In this document: piece after piece, positions 22,991 to 35,819 of the stretch
How positions within the stretch are numbered: the first letter of the stretch is position 1
Layout: every line of letters begins with the position of its first letter
Assembly (NCBI GenBank): GCA_933228675.1
Contig: OW121740.1
Location: 162,450,806 to 162,514,805, forward strand
Direction: 5' to 3'
Length of the DNA stretch: 64,000 nt
From: Stomorhina lunata
Taxonomy: Eukaryota > Arthropoda > Insecta > Diptera > Rhiniidae
The notes under the pieces: generated by a model
Database searches by the model: none
What the model was told of the DNA's origin: nothing
Seen by the model: only the letters and a program-made list of their open reading frames with translations
Position numbers and translations under genes: made by a program

Positions 22991-24289
22991 ATAATCAGAC
23001 TATAATCATATTATAGTCATACTGAATTTATTTCAATACTATGCAAAAAATGTATAAATCTCTTTTATGATTTTTCCCTGAGGCCGTTTGCGAAAAACAT
23101 TTGTATCAAATTACAATCTAATATTTTAAATTTATGAACAAGTCATTGTCAATTTGAACTTGTGTCATTAAAATAATTAAATTTTCCTATAAAAAATATT
23201 GTTTTTTATTAGTTTATGAGTGTTAAAAAAAACGTTAACAAATAAAAATAAACATTTTATTAAAATAAAAGTAGTATTTTTTTTTAAAATTTATACTTTT
23301 TAGGTCATGACTTCTTGATGCCAGAGCAATTAATTAAGAAGAGCCATATAATAAAAAATCAGTTTAAAACCAAAATCGCCAAATGTTAAAGTGACGTTGA
23401 AAAATGAATAATTTTTGCATATAAACAAATCTATTGTTTTTTTAACTTTATTTTTCGCGATTTTTGCATAATTATATGTTATAAATAAATTTATTAATGT
23501 TTATGTTTTTTTTCTCGCTCTAATATAAACAAAAATTTTACGCAAGATTTTTTTTAGCCCACTTATTGACCGAGACCCATAAACCAATATCCATAAATAT
23601 TGATTTTGTTTTGGGTAATCATTTGTCAAATGTCACACATTATTTCTAGATTGTTCGTTTGATGAGACATTATCGGAGATTATGTGGATATTTCATACGA
23701 AAATTTAAAAAAAAAAATAAATATGTTCCAATTTCAAGATTAATTAAGCTTGATTGGTTTGCTAATTTTTGGGTTAATTAATTAGATTTAAAAATTAAAA
23801 TTGATTTCAAAAATTGTCATATTGTATAATAAAGTTTTAAAACGACAAAATTTTCACAGGTTCAATTTTGAAATACCTGTTTAATGTATTAGAGAGATAA
23901 ATAGAAACAAATTAATAAAAATTATTTAATTTGGGTCATAAAATTATTTAAAGTTTTATTGAGCAATTATAAAAAAACTTGCCCTTAATTTGGCTTCAGA
24001 TTCTATCAATAAGAGAATAATCAAATTTTTCAATATAACCAAATTTTGATGAAATTTTTTACACAAAACAAAATTTTATTAAATTTTTCATAGAATCAAA
24101 TTTTGATAAAATCTTCTATACAAACAATTTTTTATGAAATTCATTATGTAAACAAATTTTGTTAAAATTTTGAAAAATTTTTATGAAATTTTGTATATGT
24201 GAAATTTTTATAATAAGAAAATTTTAATGAAATTTTTCAGATATTCAATTTTTTTCTGAAATATGCATAAAACCGAAATATCAAACTAT
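22991..24289. other. centre between the two inverted 11-bp arrays
   Basis: AT-rich, non-satellite until about 24000, then a short decayed run of 'aaattttgatgaaatttttt'-like units (24030-24250). No coding frame of note. Confidence 0.5.
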
Positions 24290-25925
24290 ACTATAATATG
24301 ACTATAGTCTGGCTAAAGTATAACTACAGTAAGACTATATCATGGTTATAGTCTAACTGCAGTCTGACTATAGTATTTATTACTATAAAATGAGTGTAAA
24401 ATGGCTATAGTCTGGCTTTTGTCTGACTATAATATGACTATAGTATAACTATAGTTCGATTGTAGTATGATGTTAATATTAATATAACTCGAATGTCAAG
24501 TCCATCCTGTATTACGGCTGCGAAACCTTTACAAACAAATGCTTAAGACAAATTCTTAATATATGGTGGCCGAATCGCATAAGAAATGACCAAATCCCTG
24601 CTTCCACAGAGGTATGTCAACGGAAATGGCGATGGATAGGCCACACACTTTGAAGGCCAAATACCAACATTGCTCGACAAGCGCTTAGTTGGAATCCACA
24701 AGGAAGCAGCCGTCGTGCTGGTGCACCTGCTAGAACGTGGAGAAGATCAATTGATGCGGAGTTACAAGCAGCAAACTATTCATGGAATGATGTATGCCTA
24801 ACATCGCGAAATAGAGTCCGATATAAAAGGATGGTTGAGGCCCTATGCTCCACTGGGAGTCAAGGATAACAGAAGAAGATGATTTTAGTATGACTATACT
24901 CTCACTAGAATATGACAATAGTAAGACTTTAGTATGATTCTAGGCTAACAGTAGTCTGACTATAGTCAGACAAGAGTAAGACCACTTATAGTATGATTAT
25001 AGTCTAACTGTGGTCTGGCTATAGTAGTCTGACTATAGTTTGACTATAGTATGACTATAGTCTGACTAGAGTATGACTATAGTCTGACTAGAGTATGACT
25101 ACAGTCTCACTAGAGTATAACAATAACATGACTATAGTATGATAATAATCTAACTGTAGTCTGGCGTATAACTATAGTAAGACTATATTATAGTATGATT
25201 ATAGTCTAGCTAAAGTCTGACTATAGTATGGCTTTAGTCTGACTATAGTCTGACTATACTATGGCTATAGTCTGACTATAATCTCAATATAATGTGACTA
25301 TAGTTTGACCATAGTATGGCAATAGTCTGAATATAGTATGGCTATAGTCTGAATTTAATCTGACTATAGTATGATAACAGTCTGTCTATAGTATGACTAT
25401 AGTCTAATATAATAGTCTAACTATAGCATGGCTATAGTCTGAGTATAGCATGACAATAGTCTGACTATAGTATGGCTATAGTCTGACTTTAATCTGACTA
25501 TAGTATTTAGTCTGACTACAGTATGACTAGTCTTGCTATAGTCTCAATATAATATGAATATAGTCTGACTACAGTTTGACTATAGTCTGACTACAGTATG
25601 ACTATAGTCTGACTATAATATGACTATAGTCTGACTATAATATGACTATAGTCTGAATATATTATGACTATAGTCTGGCTATAGTCTGGATATAGTCTGG
25701 ATATAGTCTGACTTTAGTCTGAATATAATGTGACTATAGTTTGACTATAGTATGGCAATAATCTGACTATAGTCTGACTACAGTCTGACTTTATTCTGAC
25801 TATAGTACGACTACAGTCTGTCTATAGTATGACTATAATCTTATATAATATGGCTATAGCCTAACTATAGCATGGCTATAGTCTTACTACAGCATGGCTA
25901 TAGTCTGACTATAGTATGACTAACT
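24290..25925 (-). repeat. 11-bp satellite, right arm, inverted
   Basis: Units read 'ctgactatagt' and 'atgactatagt', the reverse complement of the left-arm units. It is interrupted by the retrotransposon fragment at 24490-24882. Confidence 0.92.
24490..24882 (+). pseudogene. non-LTR retrotransposon (RTE-like) C-terminal fragment
   Basis: Forward translation, with one broken codon, gives CLRQILNIWWPNRIRNDQIP, then RKWRWIGHTL, ALSWNPQGSSRRAGAPARTW and RVRYKRMVEALCSTGSQG before TAA. The RKWRWIGHTL...WNPQG...TWRR...ALCSTGSQG series is typical of the C-terminus of RTE-like endonuclease/reverse transcriptase proteins. It is 5'-truncated and ends shortly after the stop in 'cagaagaagatgat'. The catalytic RT domain is absent. 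Confidence 0.8.
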
Positions 25926-26819
25926 ATCTTCAATATCTTAGTTAGTGTCGTAGCATCATTGAATGGATAAACGCTTCTCAAGATAAATCGTGGGATAAAT
26001 CCTCTTAAAAACTTTTTTATGGAGTTATGTTAAGCCTTATGTCTATGGAAGCCAATATTGAATATGAATTTATTAGTATGTCAATATTTGATCCTCTATG
26101 TGAACCAATTGGGGCATAGTTGCGGTCAACATTTGCAAAAAAAAAATCATCTGCAAACATTAAATTATATAGAACGTTCTATAAAAATTTTACAAATTTC
26201 CTAAAATTGTATGTGTTTGTTTGAACTCAAATCCGAGAGCTATTAAAAAAAATAACCATTATTAAAAATTTGTATGTCCTCTTTACATTACAGGACCTTT
26301 TTCTAAAGTTAAGAAAAGAAGAAACTAAAAAATGTTGTTTGTTGATAGTTTTAAAAACATAATAATTCGTATTTAGTCAGTATTGGAAACTTGGTAGTTG
26401 AAAAGCGTATTAAGCTGTAATTTTAAAAACATAATTCGTATTTAGTTAGTTTTAAGTAGTTTGAAAAGTGGGGATAGTTTGTCACCAGCAACATGTTTTC
26501 TTTTCTCAATAATTTGATTATAATAAAAAAAATATATTGGGAACCTACTGCAATACACTAATGCAAAACTATTAAATATCCCATTAACATTTTTGAGAAA
26601 AATTTTATTTCGAGAAATTTTATTTTGCCCGTTTTTGCAGTTTTTTTAATTTTTGAGAGATTTATGACTTAAATTTTTCTTTAACAACTCCACAGGGTTT
26701 TTAATATTTCAATTTGAATCATAAATCTTATTTCGTTTCCACTTAATATTGACAAATTTAAAAAGCACTCACTTTTATTAAATAAATAAATATTGACAAT
26801 TCTTTCAAATAAAACTTAC
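25926..26819. other. intron; small tandem duplication
   Basis: Two ~75-bp units at about 26345-26490 share 'ttttaaaaacataa', 'attcgtatttag' and 'tagtttgaaaag'-like blocks. No exon or element was recognised otherwise. Confidence 0.45.
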
Positions 26820-26886
26820 CAAACTCACAGGTAGAAATGTTAACAATAAAAAAATTTAATCTAAACTTTAATATTAAATATAAAAC
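26820..26886 (-). other. candidate noncoding 5' UTR exon of the elongase gene
   Basis: On the minus strand a strong T/C tract ending CTTTCATTTCAG precedes 67 nt that end CTGTGAGTTTG and then a GTAAGT donor. The exon has no ATG. Position and strand fit an internal 5' UTR exon between the first exon and the start-codon exon. Based on splice signals only. Confidence 0.4.
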
Positions 26887-27714
26887 CTGAAATGAAAGAA
26901 AAAGAAAAAAAACAAAATTAATTAAATGACAATTTAAATAAACATTTAGTTAAACATTTAGTTCAATGCATTCAAAACAATTAAAACACCTATAAATATC
27001 TACTAATAAATAATAGACAAATTAATTAAATAAACTACAATAAATACTTCAAGTGCCATTTAGTTATTATGAAAATTAAAACAAACAACTTTCGCTCTCA
27101 TTTAACATGAGAATATGCTTTAAATTTCATTTAAAAATGCAGCCTTGAGATATGCTAAAATTAACAAAAAAAAAAAAAAAAATCCAAACTCAAAACTCTG
27201 AACTGCTACGTTTTGTCTGTTCTATATAAATAATTCTGATATTCTTATGTCGGTCGATCGGTCGGTCTTTTTATTTTTTTTTTCACACTCAAGATCAAAA
27301 GTTAAGAATGCAAAAATTGCATTAATTAGACGAAAAATAAATGAATTAAAGAAATAGTAAAAGAGTAAAATAAAGAAAATATTTGAAACACAAATTACTC
27401 ATAGAATATGGAATTTCATTTATAGTAAAAGCATTAAAAAACGCTGGGTCATTTATTTATGAAAGCTAAAGTAAAATATTTCAAGTCATTCAGTTGTAAA
27501 TTATTAAAATTTGCTAATAGAATTTTTATTGTTTAACAAAAATTCAAATAAAAGGGCGGCTTGTATTTTCCTTGGGTTTACCGACAATTTTTTTTTTTAT
27601 TAAATATTTAATGCAAATTTCTATAAAAAAAACTATGTATTAAAATTGTTTAAGTTATAATAAAACAATAGAAAGAATCAAGGTTCGATATATCCTACAA
27701 ACAGCTACGAAATT
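26887..27714. other. intron, no recognised feature
   Basis: AT-rich. An A run lies near 27165 and 'cggtcgatcggtcggtc' near 27252. Confidence 0.4.
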
Positions 27715-29690
27715 TTTGTGAAACTTTTTATACGGAAAAATTCAATGAAATTTTTCATATAGAGAAATTTTTATGAAATTTTTAATACAGAAAAATTTTG
27801 ATGAAATTTCTAATACAGAAAAATTTTGAATAAATTTTCATACAGAAAAATTTTTATAAAATTTATTATACAGAAAAATATCTGTGAAATTTTTCATATA
27901 GAAAATATTTTCTATAGAAAAATTTTGATGAAATTTTTCTATAGAAAAATTTTGATGAATTTTTTTTTTATAGAAAAATTTTGATGAAATTTTTTCTATA
28001 GAAAAATTTTGATGAAATTTTTTCTATATAAACAAAATTTTAACAAAATTTTTTCTGTAGAAACATTTTAATACAATTTTTTCTATAGAAAAATTTTGAT
28101 GAAAATTTTATATAAAAAAATTTTGATAAAATGTTTTATATAAAAAAAATTAATAATATTTTTCTATAAAAAAATTTTGATGAAATTTTTTCTATAAAAA
28201 AATTTTGATGAAATTTTTTCTATAAAAAAATTTTGATGAAATTTTTTCTATAAAAAAATTTTGATGAAATTTTTTCAATAAAAAAATTTTAATGAAATTT
28301 TTTCTATAGAAAAATTTTAATGAAATTTTTTCTATAGAAAAATTTTAACGAAATTTTTGCTATAGAAAAATGTTGATAAAACTTTTCTATACAATAATTT
28401 TGATGAAATTTTTTATTGAATTTTTTTTCTATAGAAATATTTTGATGAAATTTTTTCTATAGAAAAATAATCAAGTTGTCAAATTGTAGTGATAATCATC
28501 AATTTAACTCATTGAGTTTGATCGAACATTACTATGTTTAATCGAGATCGCTAAGTGTAGATAACGTCCTGTGGAGGGACAGAAATTGCAATCCACTGAG
28601 CCGCGTTTAAAAATATTTTTTCAGTTTTTCCCCATAATTTGTTTCCAATTTTCAAAATTAATAATTTGAAATTTAAAATAATTAACGCAAACCTGAATTA
28701 AAAACCTTTTTTTCAAATTTTTTCTATAGAAAAATTTTGATGAAATTTTTTCTATAGAAAAGTTTCAATGAAATTTTTTCTTTAGAAAAATTTTGATGAA
28801 ATTTTTTCTATAGAAAAATTTTGATGACATTTTTTCTATAGAAAAATTTTGATGAAACTTCTTCTATAGAAAAATGTTGATGAAATTTTTTTATAGAAAA
28901 GTTTTAATGAATTTTTTCTATAGAAATATTTTGATGAAATTTTTTCTATAGAAAAATTTTGACGAAATTATTTATATTGACAAATTTTGATAAATTTTTT
29001 TTATAAAAAAAAATTGTAATCAAATTTTTTCTATAGAAAAATTTTAATCAAATTTCTTCTATAGAAAAATTTTAATGAAATTTTTTTTATAGAAAAATTT
29101 TAATAAATTATTTATAATTTTTAATAAATTATTTATAAGTTTTTTTTCAAATTTTTTCTATAGAAAAATTTTGATGAAATTTTTTCTATAGGAAAGTTTC
29201 AATGAAATTTTTTCTTTAGAAAAATTTTGATGAAATTTTTTCTATAGAAAAATTTTGATGAAACTTCTTCTATAGAAAAATTTTGATGAAATTTGTTTTA
29301 TAGAAAAGTTTTAATGAAATTTTTTCTATAGAAATATTTTGATGAAATTTTTTCATAGAAAAATTTTGACGAAATTATTTATATTGACAAATTTTGATAA
29401 ATTTTTTTTATAAAAAAAATTGTAATCAAATTTTTTCTATAGAAAAATTTTAATCAAATTGCTTCTATAGAAAAATTTTAATGAAATTTTTTTTATAGAA
29501 AAATTTTAATAAATTATTTATATAGAAAAATGTTGATGAAATTTTTTCTATACAAAAATTTTGATAAAATTCTTCCATAGAAAAATGTTGATGAAATTTT
29601 TTCTATACAAAAATCTTGATAAAATTTTTTATATAGAAAAACTTTGATGAAATTTTTTTCTATAGAAAAATTATATATGTATATTTGAAC
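27715..29690 (+). repeat. CTATAG minisatellite, left arm of a ~5.1-kb palindrome
   Basis: Units 'tctatagaaaaattttgatg' plus 'aaattttt', 28 bp. Split by a non-satellite insert at 28485-28700. A ~434-bp segment is duplicated (28711 and 29145 onward, with the same variants 'aaagtttcaatg' and 'tttctttag'). Confidence 0.93.
28485..28700. repeat. unique segment inside left arm, mirrored in right arm
   Basis: Blocks 'gttgtcaaattgtagtgat', 'ttgatcgaacattacta' and 'gcaatccactgagccgcg' recur as reverse complements at 31700-31980. Not recognised as a gene; it defines the symmetry of the palindrome. Confidence 0.9.
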
Positions 29691-30499
29691 TGAAATTACA
29701 CTTGTTTTGAACTTAAATTCCTACAAAACCACAAACAATATTTAAAAATACTTTTTATACGAATCTTTTTACAATTTTAAAATTCCATTGCTAATGTATT
29801 TTAGGTAAATTTCCTATAAATAAGTTTAATGTACTTATTTTGATTTAATTTGAATTTTATTAAGTTTTACGCAATCTTTTCTTAAAAGCTTCCATCACAA
29901 ATAAGAACTTTTTAATAAAATTTTAATTTTAAGTTCATTTAACCACAAAATAAAATGCTCATAAATATTAATAATGAATTTATAAGCAACTCAAAATAAT
30001 TCAAAATCAAACATTTTTCAAATAAAATATGCTTCTCACTCCTTTACTGTTTGAATATTTTTTTTTAATTAAACTCTTCATTCCAATTCAGCCATAGCAA
30101 AAAATTAAAAAATTTGAAGAAATAAAAAAACTATTAAAAATCCATTAAAATGCCAGTAGGAGTCACTTGAAAATCAAAGAACTTATTGAAAAGACATGTA
30201 TTTATCGAATCATAAATAGAATTTTTATGAATGAAAATAGGAATTTAAATTTTGTATTTTAATAGCAGAAACTAAAACGTAATCCCTATAACTTTGAAAT
30301 ATTATTATTGAGTAATATAATAGATTTGTTTTAATGTTTTTATAAAAAAGCCGCTCCTATAATAAACACTTTAAGATCAATGCAAATATTTTTTATATTT
30401 AATTACTTAAATACGTAATTATTGGCCTTTTCATATACATAAATTTATTTGTAATAATGTTTGCACACGAATATGTTTTTATATTTGCTATCAGTTCTT
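29691..30499. other. central spacer of the large palindrome
   Basis: About 810 bp of AT-rich, non-satellite sequence with no frame or element recognised. Confidence 0.6.
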
Positions 30500-32850
30500 A
30501 ATTTCATAAAAAATTTTCAATAAGAAAAATTTCATCAACATTTTTTACATGAATAATTTCATCAAAATTTTTTTTAGATAAAAATTTTATCGAAATTTTT
30601 CTAAATGAAAACTTTTATCGATATTTATTGATATAAAAAATTATTCTATAGAAAAAATTTCATAAAAATTTTTCTTTAGAAAAAATTTCATCAAAATTTT
30701 TACATAGAAAAAATTTTATCAAAATTTTTCCATTGAAAAAATTTTATAAAAATTTTTCCATAGAAAAAATGTTATCAAAATTTTTCCATAGAAAAAAATT
30801 CATTAAAATGTTTTTATAGAAAAAATTTCTTTAAATTTTTTCTATAGAAAAAATTTAATTCAAATTTTTCTATAGAAAACATTTCATTAAAATTTTTCTA
30901 TATATAAAAAATTTCATTAAAATTTTTCTATAGAAAACATTTCATTAAAATTTTTCTATAGAAAAAATTTATTTAAAATCTTTCTATAGAAAAAATTTCA
31001 TCAAAATTTTTCTATAGAAAACATTTCATCAAAATTTTTCTATAGAAAAAATTTCATCAAAATTTTTCTATAGAAAAAATTTCATCAACATTTTTCTATA
31101 GAAAAAATTTCATCAACATTTTTCTATAGAAAAAATTTCATCAAAATTTTTTTATAGAAAAAATTTCATCAGAATTTTTCTATAGAAAAAATTTCATCAA
31201 AATTTTTCTATAGAAAAAATTTCATCAACATTTTTCTATAGACAAAATTTCATCAAAATTTTTCTATAGAAAAAATTTCATCAAAATTTTTTTATAGACA
31301 AAATTTTATCAAAAATTTTCTATACAAAAAAAATTTATTAAAATTTTTCTATACAAAAAATTTTATTAAAATTTTTCTATAGAAAAAATTTCATCAAAAT
31401 TTTTCTATAGAAAAAATTTCATCAAAATTTTTCTATAGAAAAAATTTCATCAAAATTTTTCTATAGAAAAAATGTCATCAACATTTTTTTATAGAAGAAA
31501 TTTTATCAAAAATTTTCAATACAAAAAATTTTATTAAAATTTTTCTATAGAAAAATGTTCTTCAAAATTTTTCTATAGAAAAAATGTTATCAAAATTTTT
31601 CTATAGAAAAAATTTCATCAAAATTTTTCTATAGAAAAAATTTCATCGAAATTTTTCTATAGAAAGAATTTCATCAAAATTTTTCTATAGAAAAAATTTT
31701 AAAAAATTTAGTTCAAAAAAAAATTTTTTTAAAATTTATTTCAGGCTTGAGTTTATTATTTTAATTTTCAAATTAATAATTTTGAAAATTGGAAAGCAAA
31801 TTATGGAGAAAAACTGAAAAAATATTTTTGAACGCGGCTCAGTGGATTGCAATTTCTGTCCCGACACAGGACGTTATCAGCACTTAGCGCCCTCGATTAA
31901 ACGTAGTAATGTTCGATCAAACTCAATGAGTTAAATTGATGATTATCACTACAATTTGACAACTCGATTATTATTCTATAGAAAAAATTTCATCAAAATA
32001 TTTCTATAGAAAAAAAAATTCAATAAAAAAATTTCATCAAAATTTTTCTATAGAAAAGTTTCATCAACATTTTTCTATAGCAAAAATTTCGTTAAAATTG
32101 TTCAATTGAAAAAAATTTCATCAACATTTTTCTATAGAAAAAACTTCATCAAAATTTTTCTAGAGAAAAAGTTTTATCAAAAATTTTCTATACAAAAAAT
32201 TTCATAAAAATTTTTCTATAAAAAAATATTCTTCAAAATTTGTCTATAGAAAAATTTTCATCAAAATTTTTCTATAGAAAAAATTTCATAAAATTTTCTC
32301 TATCAAAATTTTTCTTTACAAAAAAATTCATCAAAAATTTTCTATACAAAAAATTTCATCAAAAATTTTCTATACAAAAAATTTCATCAAAATTTTTCTA
32401 TAGAAAAAATTTCATCAAAATTTTTCTATAGAAAAAATTTCATCAAAATTTTTCTATAGAAAAAATTTCATCAAAATTTTTCTATAGAAAAAAATTTTCC
32501 CAAAATTTTTCTATAGAAAAAATGTTATCAAAATTTTTCTATAGAAAAAATTTTATCAAAATTTTTCTGTAAAAAAAATGTCATGAAAATTTTTCTATAG
32601 ATATTTTTCTACATTTTTAACGAAATTTAACGAAAATTTTTCTATAGAAAAATGTTGGTAAAATTTTGTATATAGACAAATTTTATGATAATATTTCTAT
32701 AAAAAAATGTTTATGAAATTATTTCTATAAAAAAATTTTAATCAAATTTAAATGAAAATTTCATCAAAATTTTTCCATAGAAAAAATTTCATCTTTCATT
32801 AAAATTTTTCTACAAAAAAAATTCTATCAAAATTTTTTTATAGACTAAGA
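30500..32850 (-). repeat. CTATAG minisatellite, right arm of the palindrome
   Basis: Units 'ttctatagaaaaaatttcat' plus 'caaaattt', the reverse complement of the left arm. Split by the mirrored unique segment at 31700-31980. The short open frame at 32.2-32.4 kb is the repeat read as codons. Confidence 0.93.
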
Positions 32851-32854
32851 ACAA

Positions 32855-32925
32855 AATTTCTATCCTTTACATACATCAGCTGAAATAGATAATGCCCTTT
32901 CCAAACATGGGAGTAGAGGGTACAA
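32855..32925 (+). mobile_element. Helentron-like 3' tail abutting the right arm
   Basis: 'ctttacatacatcagctg' then 'taatgccctttccaaacatg' and 'ggagtagagggtac' match the terminal block of the 2.1/15.7/56.2-kb family, with a decayed hairpin. Confidence 0.5.
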
Positions 32926-34380
32926 AAAGAGGCAAACACTATTTTTGGTACCAGCGCCTTGTTAGTATTGTTGTAAAATCATATTGTCGCACTATTTATG
33001 CATTGACCAAATATTTATACAATAGTTAACTAGAAAACGTCTTATCACTTAAGTCAAGTGACAAGGAAATCCATTTTTTTATTTCAAGATTATAAATAAA
33101 TTATTAAAGACAGATAATTTTTAGTAACAAATTAGTCATTAAAAAAATTGAAGATAAGTTTTACCAAAATTAAAATTTTACTTTACAAAAATGACTAATC
33201 AAACCTACTTAGATTATGTTCGATCAGACAAGAAATTTTAGAACTTAAAACTTTTTTCCGAAATCCAAATAAATTCTTGAATTTAAAAATTTGCCAAATT
33301 TTTAATGAAATTTTGTTTTTCTTCCTCAAATATTTATTTTAGTTTAATTCAATAACAAAGTTTATTGAACCAATTAATCAAATAGTTTTTAGTTGTTGTT
33401 ACTATTTTGGTAAACGAAAACATTTTTTAGCAAAGTGTGGAAATTTTTTAATATGTAGGAGGTTTCTAAATACGTTCTAAAGAAATGGCGCCATCTTTGT
33501 GACTATTAGAATTTTGATTTCCTTATATGGCTTTTAATATTATTCTATAAATTGCATAAAAAACCAGACCTTGAGTTTAAACATTTTTAATATAAATTAT
33601 CTTAAACTTTGATACTACTCATATACTAAAATTTTATGATTAAATTAATAAAAAATTTATAAGTTTATCTTAATTGCACTCACTTACTACAAGTTAAAGG
33701 TCATTAACGTTGATAATAGTAATTTTTTATCTTTACTTTTTTGGAAAAATTACCAAAAATTTCCAATCTACAAAAAATAACCGTTTTTATGAATTTCAAA
33801 AATTTCAACGGTTTTTTAACCATCAAATAAAAACGTTTATTGTTTTTTAATTATTACTATTTTAAAACTTTTTCAAAAACATTTTAAATTATTACTTATT
33901 AGAATGTTAAAAAATGTTTTATTATTCAAAATGCTTGTATATATTTTTTTTCTATATTAAAAGTTGTCATTAAAAACTAAAAACTATACACTTATTTGTC
34001 ATGTATTGTAAAAATTCTAAAAACGTGATTGAAAATTATATTATTCGTGTAATATTAGATAGAAAATATCTCACAGTCAATGGCTCAGGAAACACGTTTA
34101 TTATATTTTCATTCGGAAATGTTTTACAAAAAAAAAAGTGTCCCATTGATGAGAAATGAGGAAAAACTAATTTGGTTTTTATTTTGAGGGAGTGGAATAT
34201 GTGTCAATATTATATGGAAATTTTTGAAGCTTCCTTAACGAAAAAATTTTACAAAATAGTATGGCAAACCAATTTTTTAGGAAATCATTTGTGTAAATCA
34301 GTCATGGGCATATTTTGATTTTGCTAATACACACAAGTGGTAGGAAAGGAAATTCTGGCATATTATGAGATAAACAGAAA
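32926..34380. other. intron, no recognised feature
   Basis: AT-rich unique sequence. No exon signal set or element was recognised. Confidence 0.4.
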
Positions 34381-34381
34381 T

Positions 34382-34825
34382 ATACCCAGTTAGCATTTTT
34401 GAAAAATTTTAATCATATATGAGTCTTTTTTGACTTCACTGCACGATTAAAATGGTCATTTATGGCTCAAAAATGTTCCTATTGTATGAGAAAATGGTAC
34501 CCTTTATGCGACTCTTGAAAACGAGTCTTTAATGACTATCAAGGTATTTTCTGAGTATTTTTGTGGACTTTTTTGATCACCAAACTGATTTACATAACAT
34601 AAAAAAACAGTCGTATTAGGATCGTTTGCACGATAAGATTTTGACTGCACACATTCTTCAAGAATTGTTTGTGCTTTTGTAAACTTGTAGTTTTTTAAGT
34701 GTTTTAAGGAGTCCTTTTGGAATCATTTTTAGATCACCAAGCTATGCTGATCATCTATATGAATCCCAAATGACTCATTTTGCTGATATTATCATCAACA
34801 ATCTCCAAATTGCTAGCTGGGTATA
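34382..34825. mobile_element. MITE, ~440 bp, TA-flanked
   Basis: The left end CCCAGTTAGCATTTTTG and the right end (reverse complement) CCCAGCTAGCAATTTG are inverted repeats, with TA outside both. There is no reading frame of note. The TA flank suggests Tc1/mariner-like mobilisation, but the family is not identified. Confidence 0.6.
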
Positions 34826-34826
34826 A

Positions 34827-35145
34827 CAACATAGTCGTCATTTTAGATTCTTTTGGGCCAAATATGTTAGTATTAGTTCAGGGGATCTTTTTAAATTAAA
34901 ATTTTAATCCATACAAATAAATACTTATCCCCATGTAAAAGGTAAAGCCTTACCTCTAAATCATAAATATGTAAAATTATCAAAGAATTATTGTAGGAAT
35001 TTTGTATGAAAAATCTGATCTATAAGTAAGTTTGTCAGCAGTTTATTTTTCGATTATGAATAAGGGGGTTAAAATTCTTTTGTAAGTCTTCCTAATTAAC
35101 ATTAAGGCTTGTCTGAAAAAGCAGAATCTGGAAAGAAGGAGAAGA
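34827..35145. other. intron, no recognised feature
   Basis: AT-rich. Ends in a purine-rich block next to the MITE at 35.15 kb. Confidence 0.4.
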
Positions 35146-35147
35146 TC

Positions 35148-35440
35148 CAAAGCAATTCTCTATAATATAAAGATATTGCACTTCATACATTTTTTTCTGT
35201 CAAACGTGAAATTGAAGTTTATATAGAACTCTTAAAAACACATAAACGCACAAATAAACATACATTTCATGAGCACGTATGTGTGCCTTAGCTTTCTCTC
35301 ATTAGATAATCGTCTTCATTAGTTGTTTCCAAGTTGGAGTAAAATCGGTATACCCTCTTTTTTATGGGATTTTTCAAAACGACCATACGGCAAATCAATG
35401 TTGTTGGAAGTGTAAAATCTTTATATTATAGAGCCTTTGT
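35148..35440 (+). mobile_element. MITE family M, copy 1
   Basis: The left end 'ctctataatataaagatat' and right end 'atctttatattatagag' are inverted repeats. The interior ('tgagcacgtatgtgtgcctt', 'aaaatcggtataccctc', 'tttttatggga') is shared with 62250-62515 in the same orientation. Confidence 0.8.
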
Positions 35441-35815
35441 CCAAAGTTATCATAGCGTATAGAAGAATAAGAAATCTAAGAGTCACTGAAAATAGTACTA
35501 CCGATATTTATATAATTTTTATCGGGTCTTGGACAATGCATAGGTTGTATGACTTACAACCTTTATGACTTTATATAAGGGCACAACTTGTGAATCCCCC
35601 AAAGAATTGACTTCAATATTCTATGCCTAATCTTATCGTTTGAATATACTTTAAGTTTTTTTGTTCATAACTTATTAAGACTTATCAAATCCACTTAAAT
35701 CCACCTGTTGCGAATTATTAAGTTGATTGGTCATAAATCAAATATTGGAACATTATAATCAAATGAATTATCAGATTTTCTCAGATTCTTAAAAATTCTG
35801 AGATTTTTTTAAGAT
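35441..35815. other. intron, no recognised feature
   Basis: AT-rich unique sequence. Confidence 0.4.
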
Positions 35816-35819
35816 AAGA

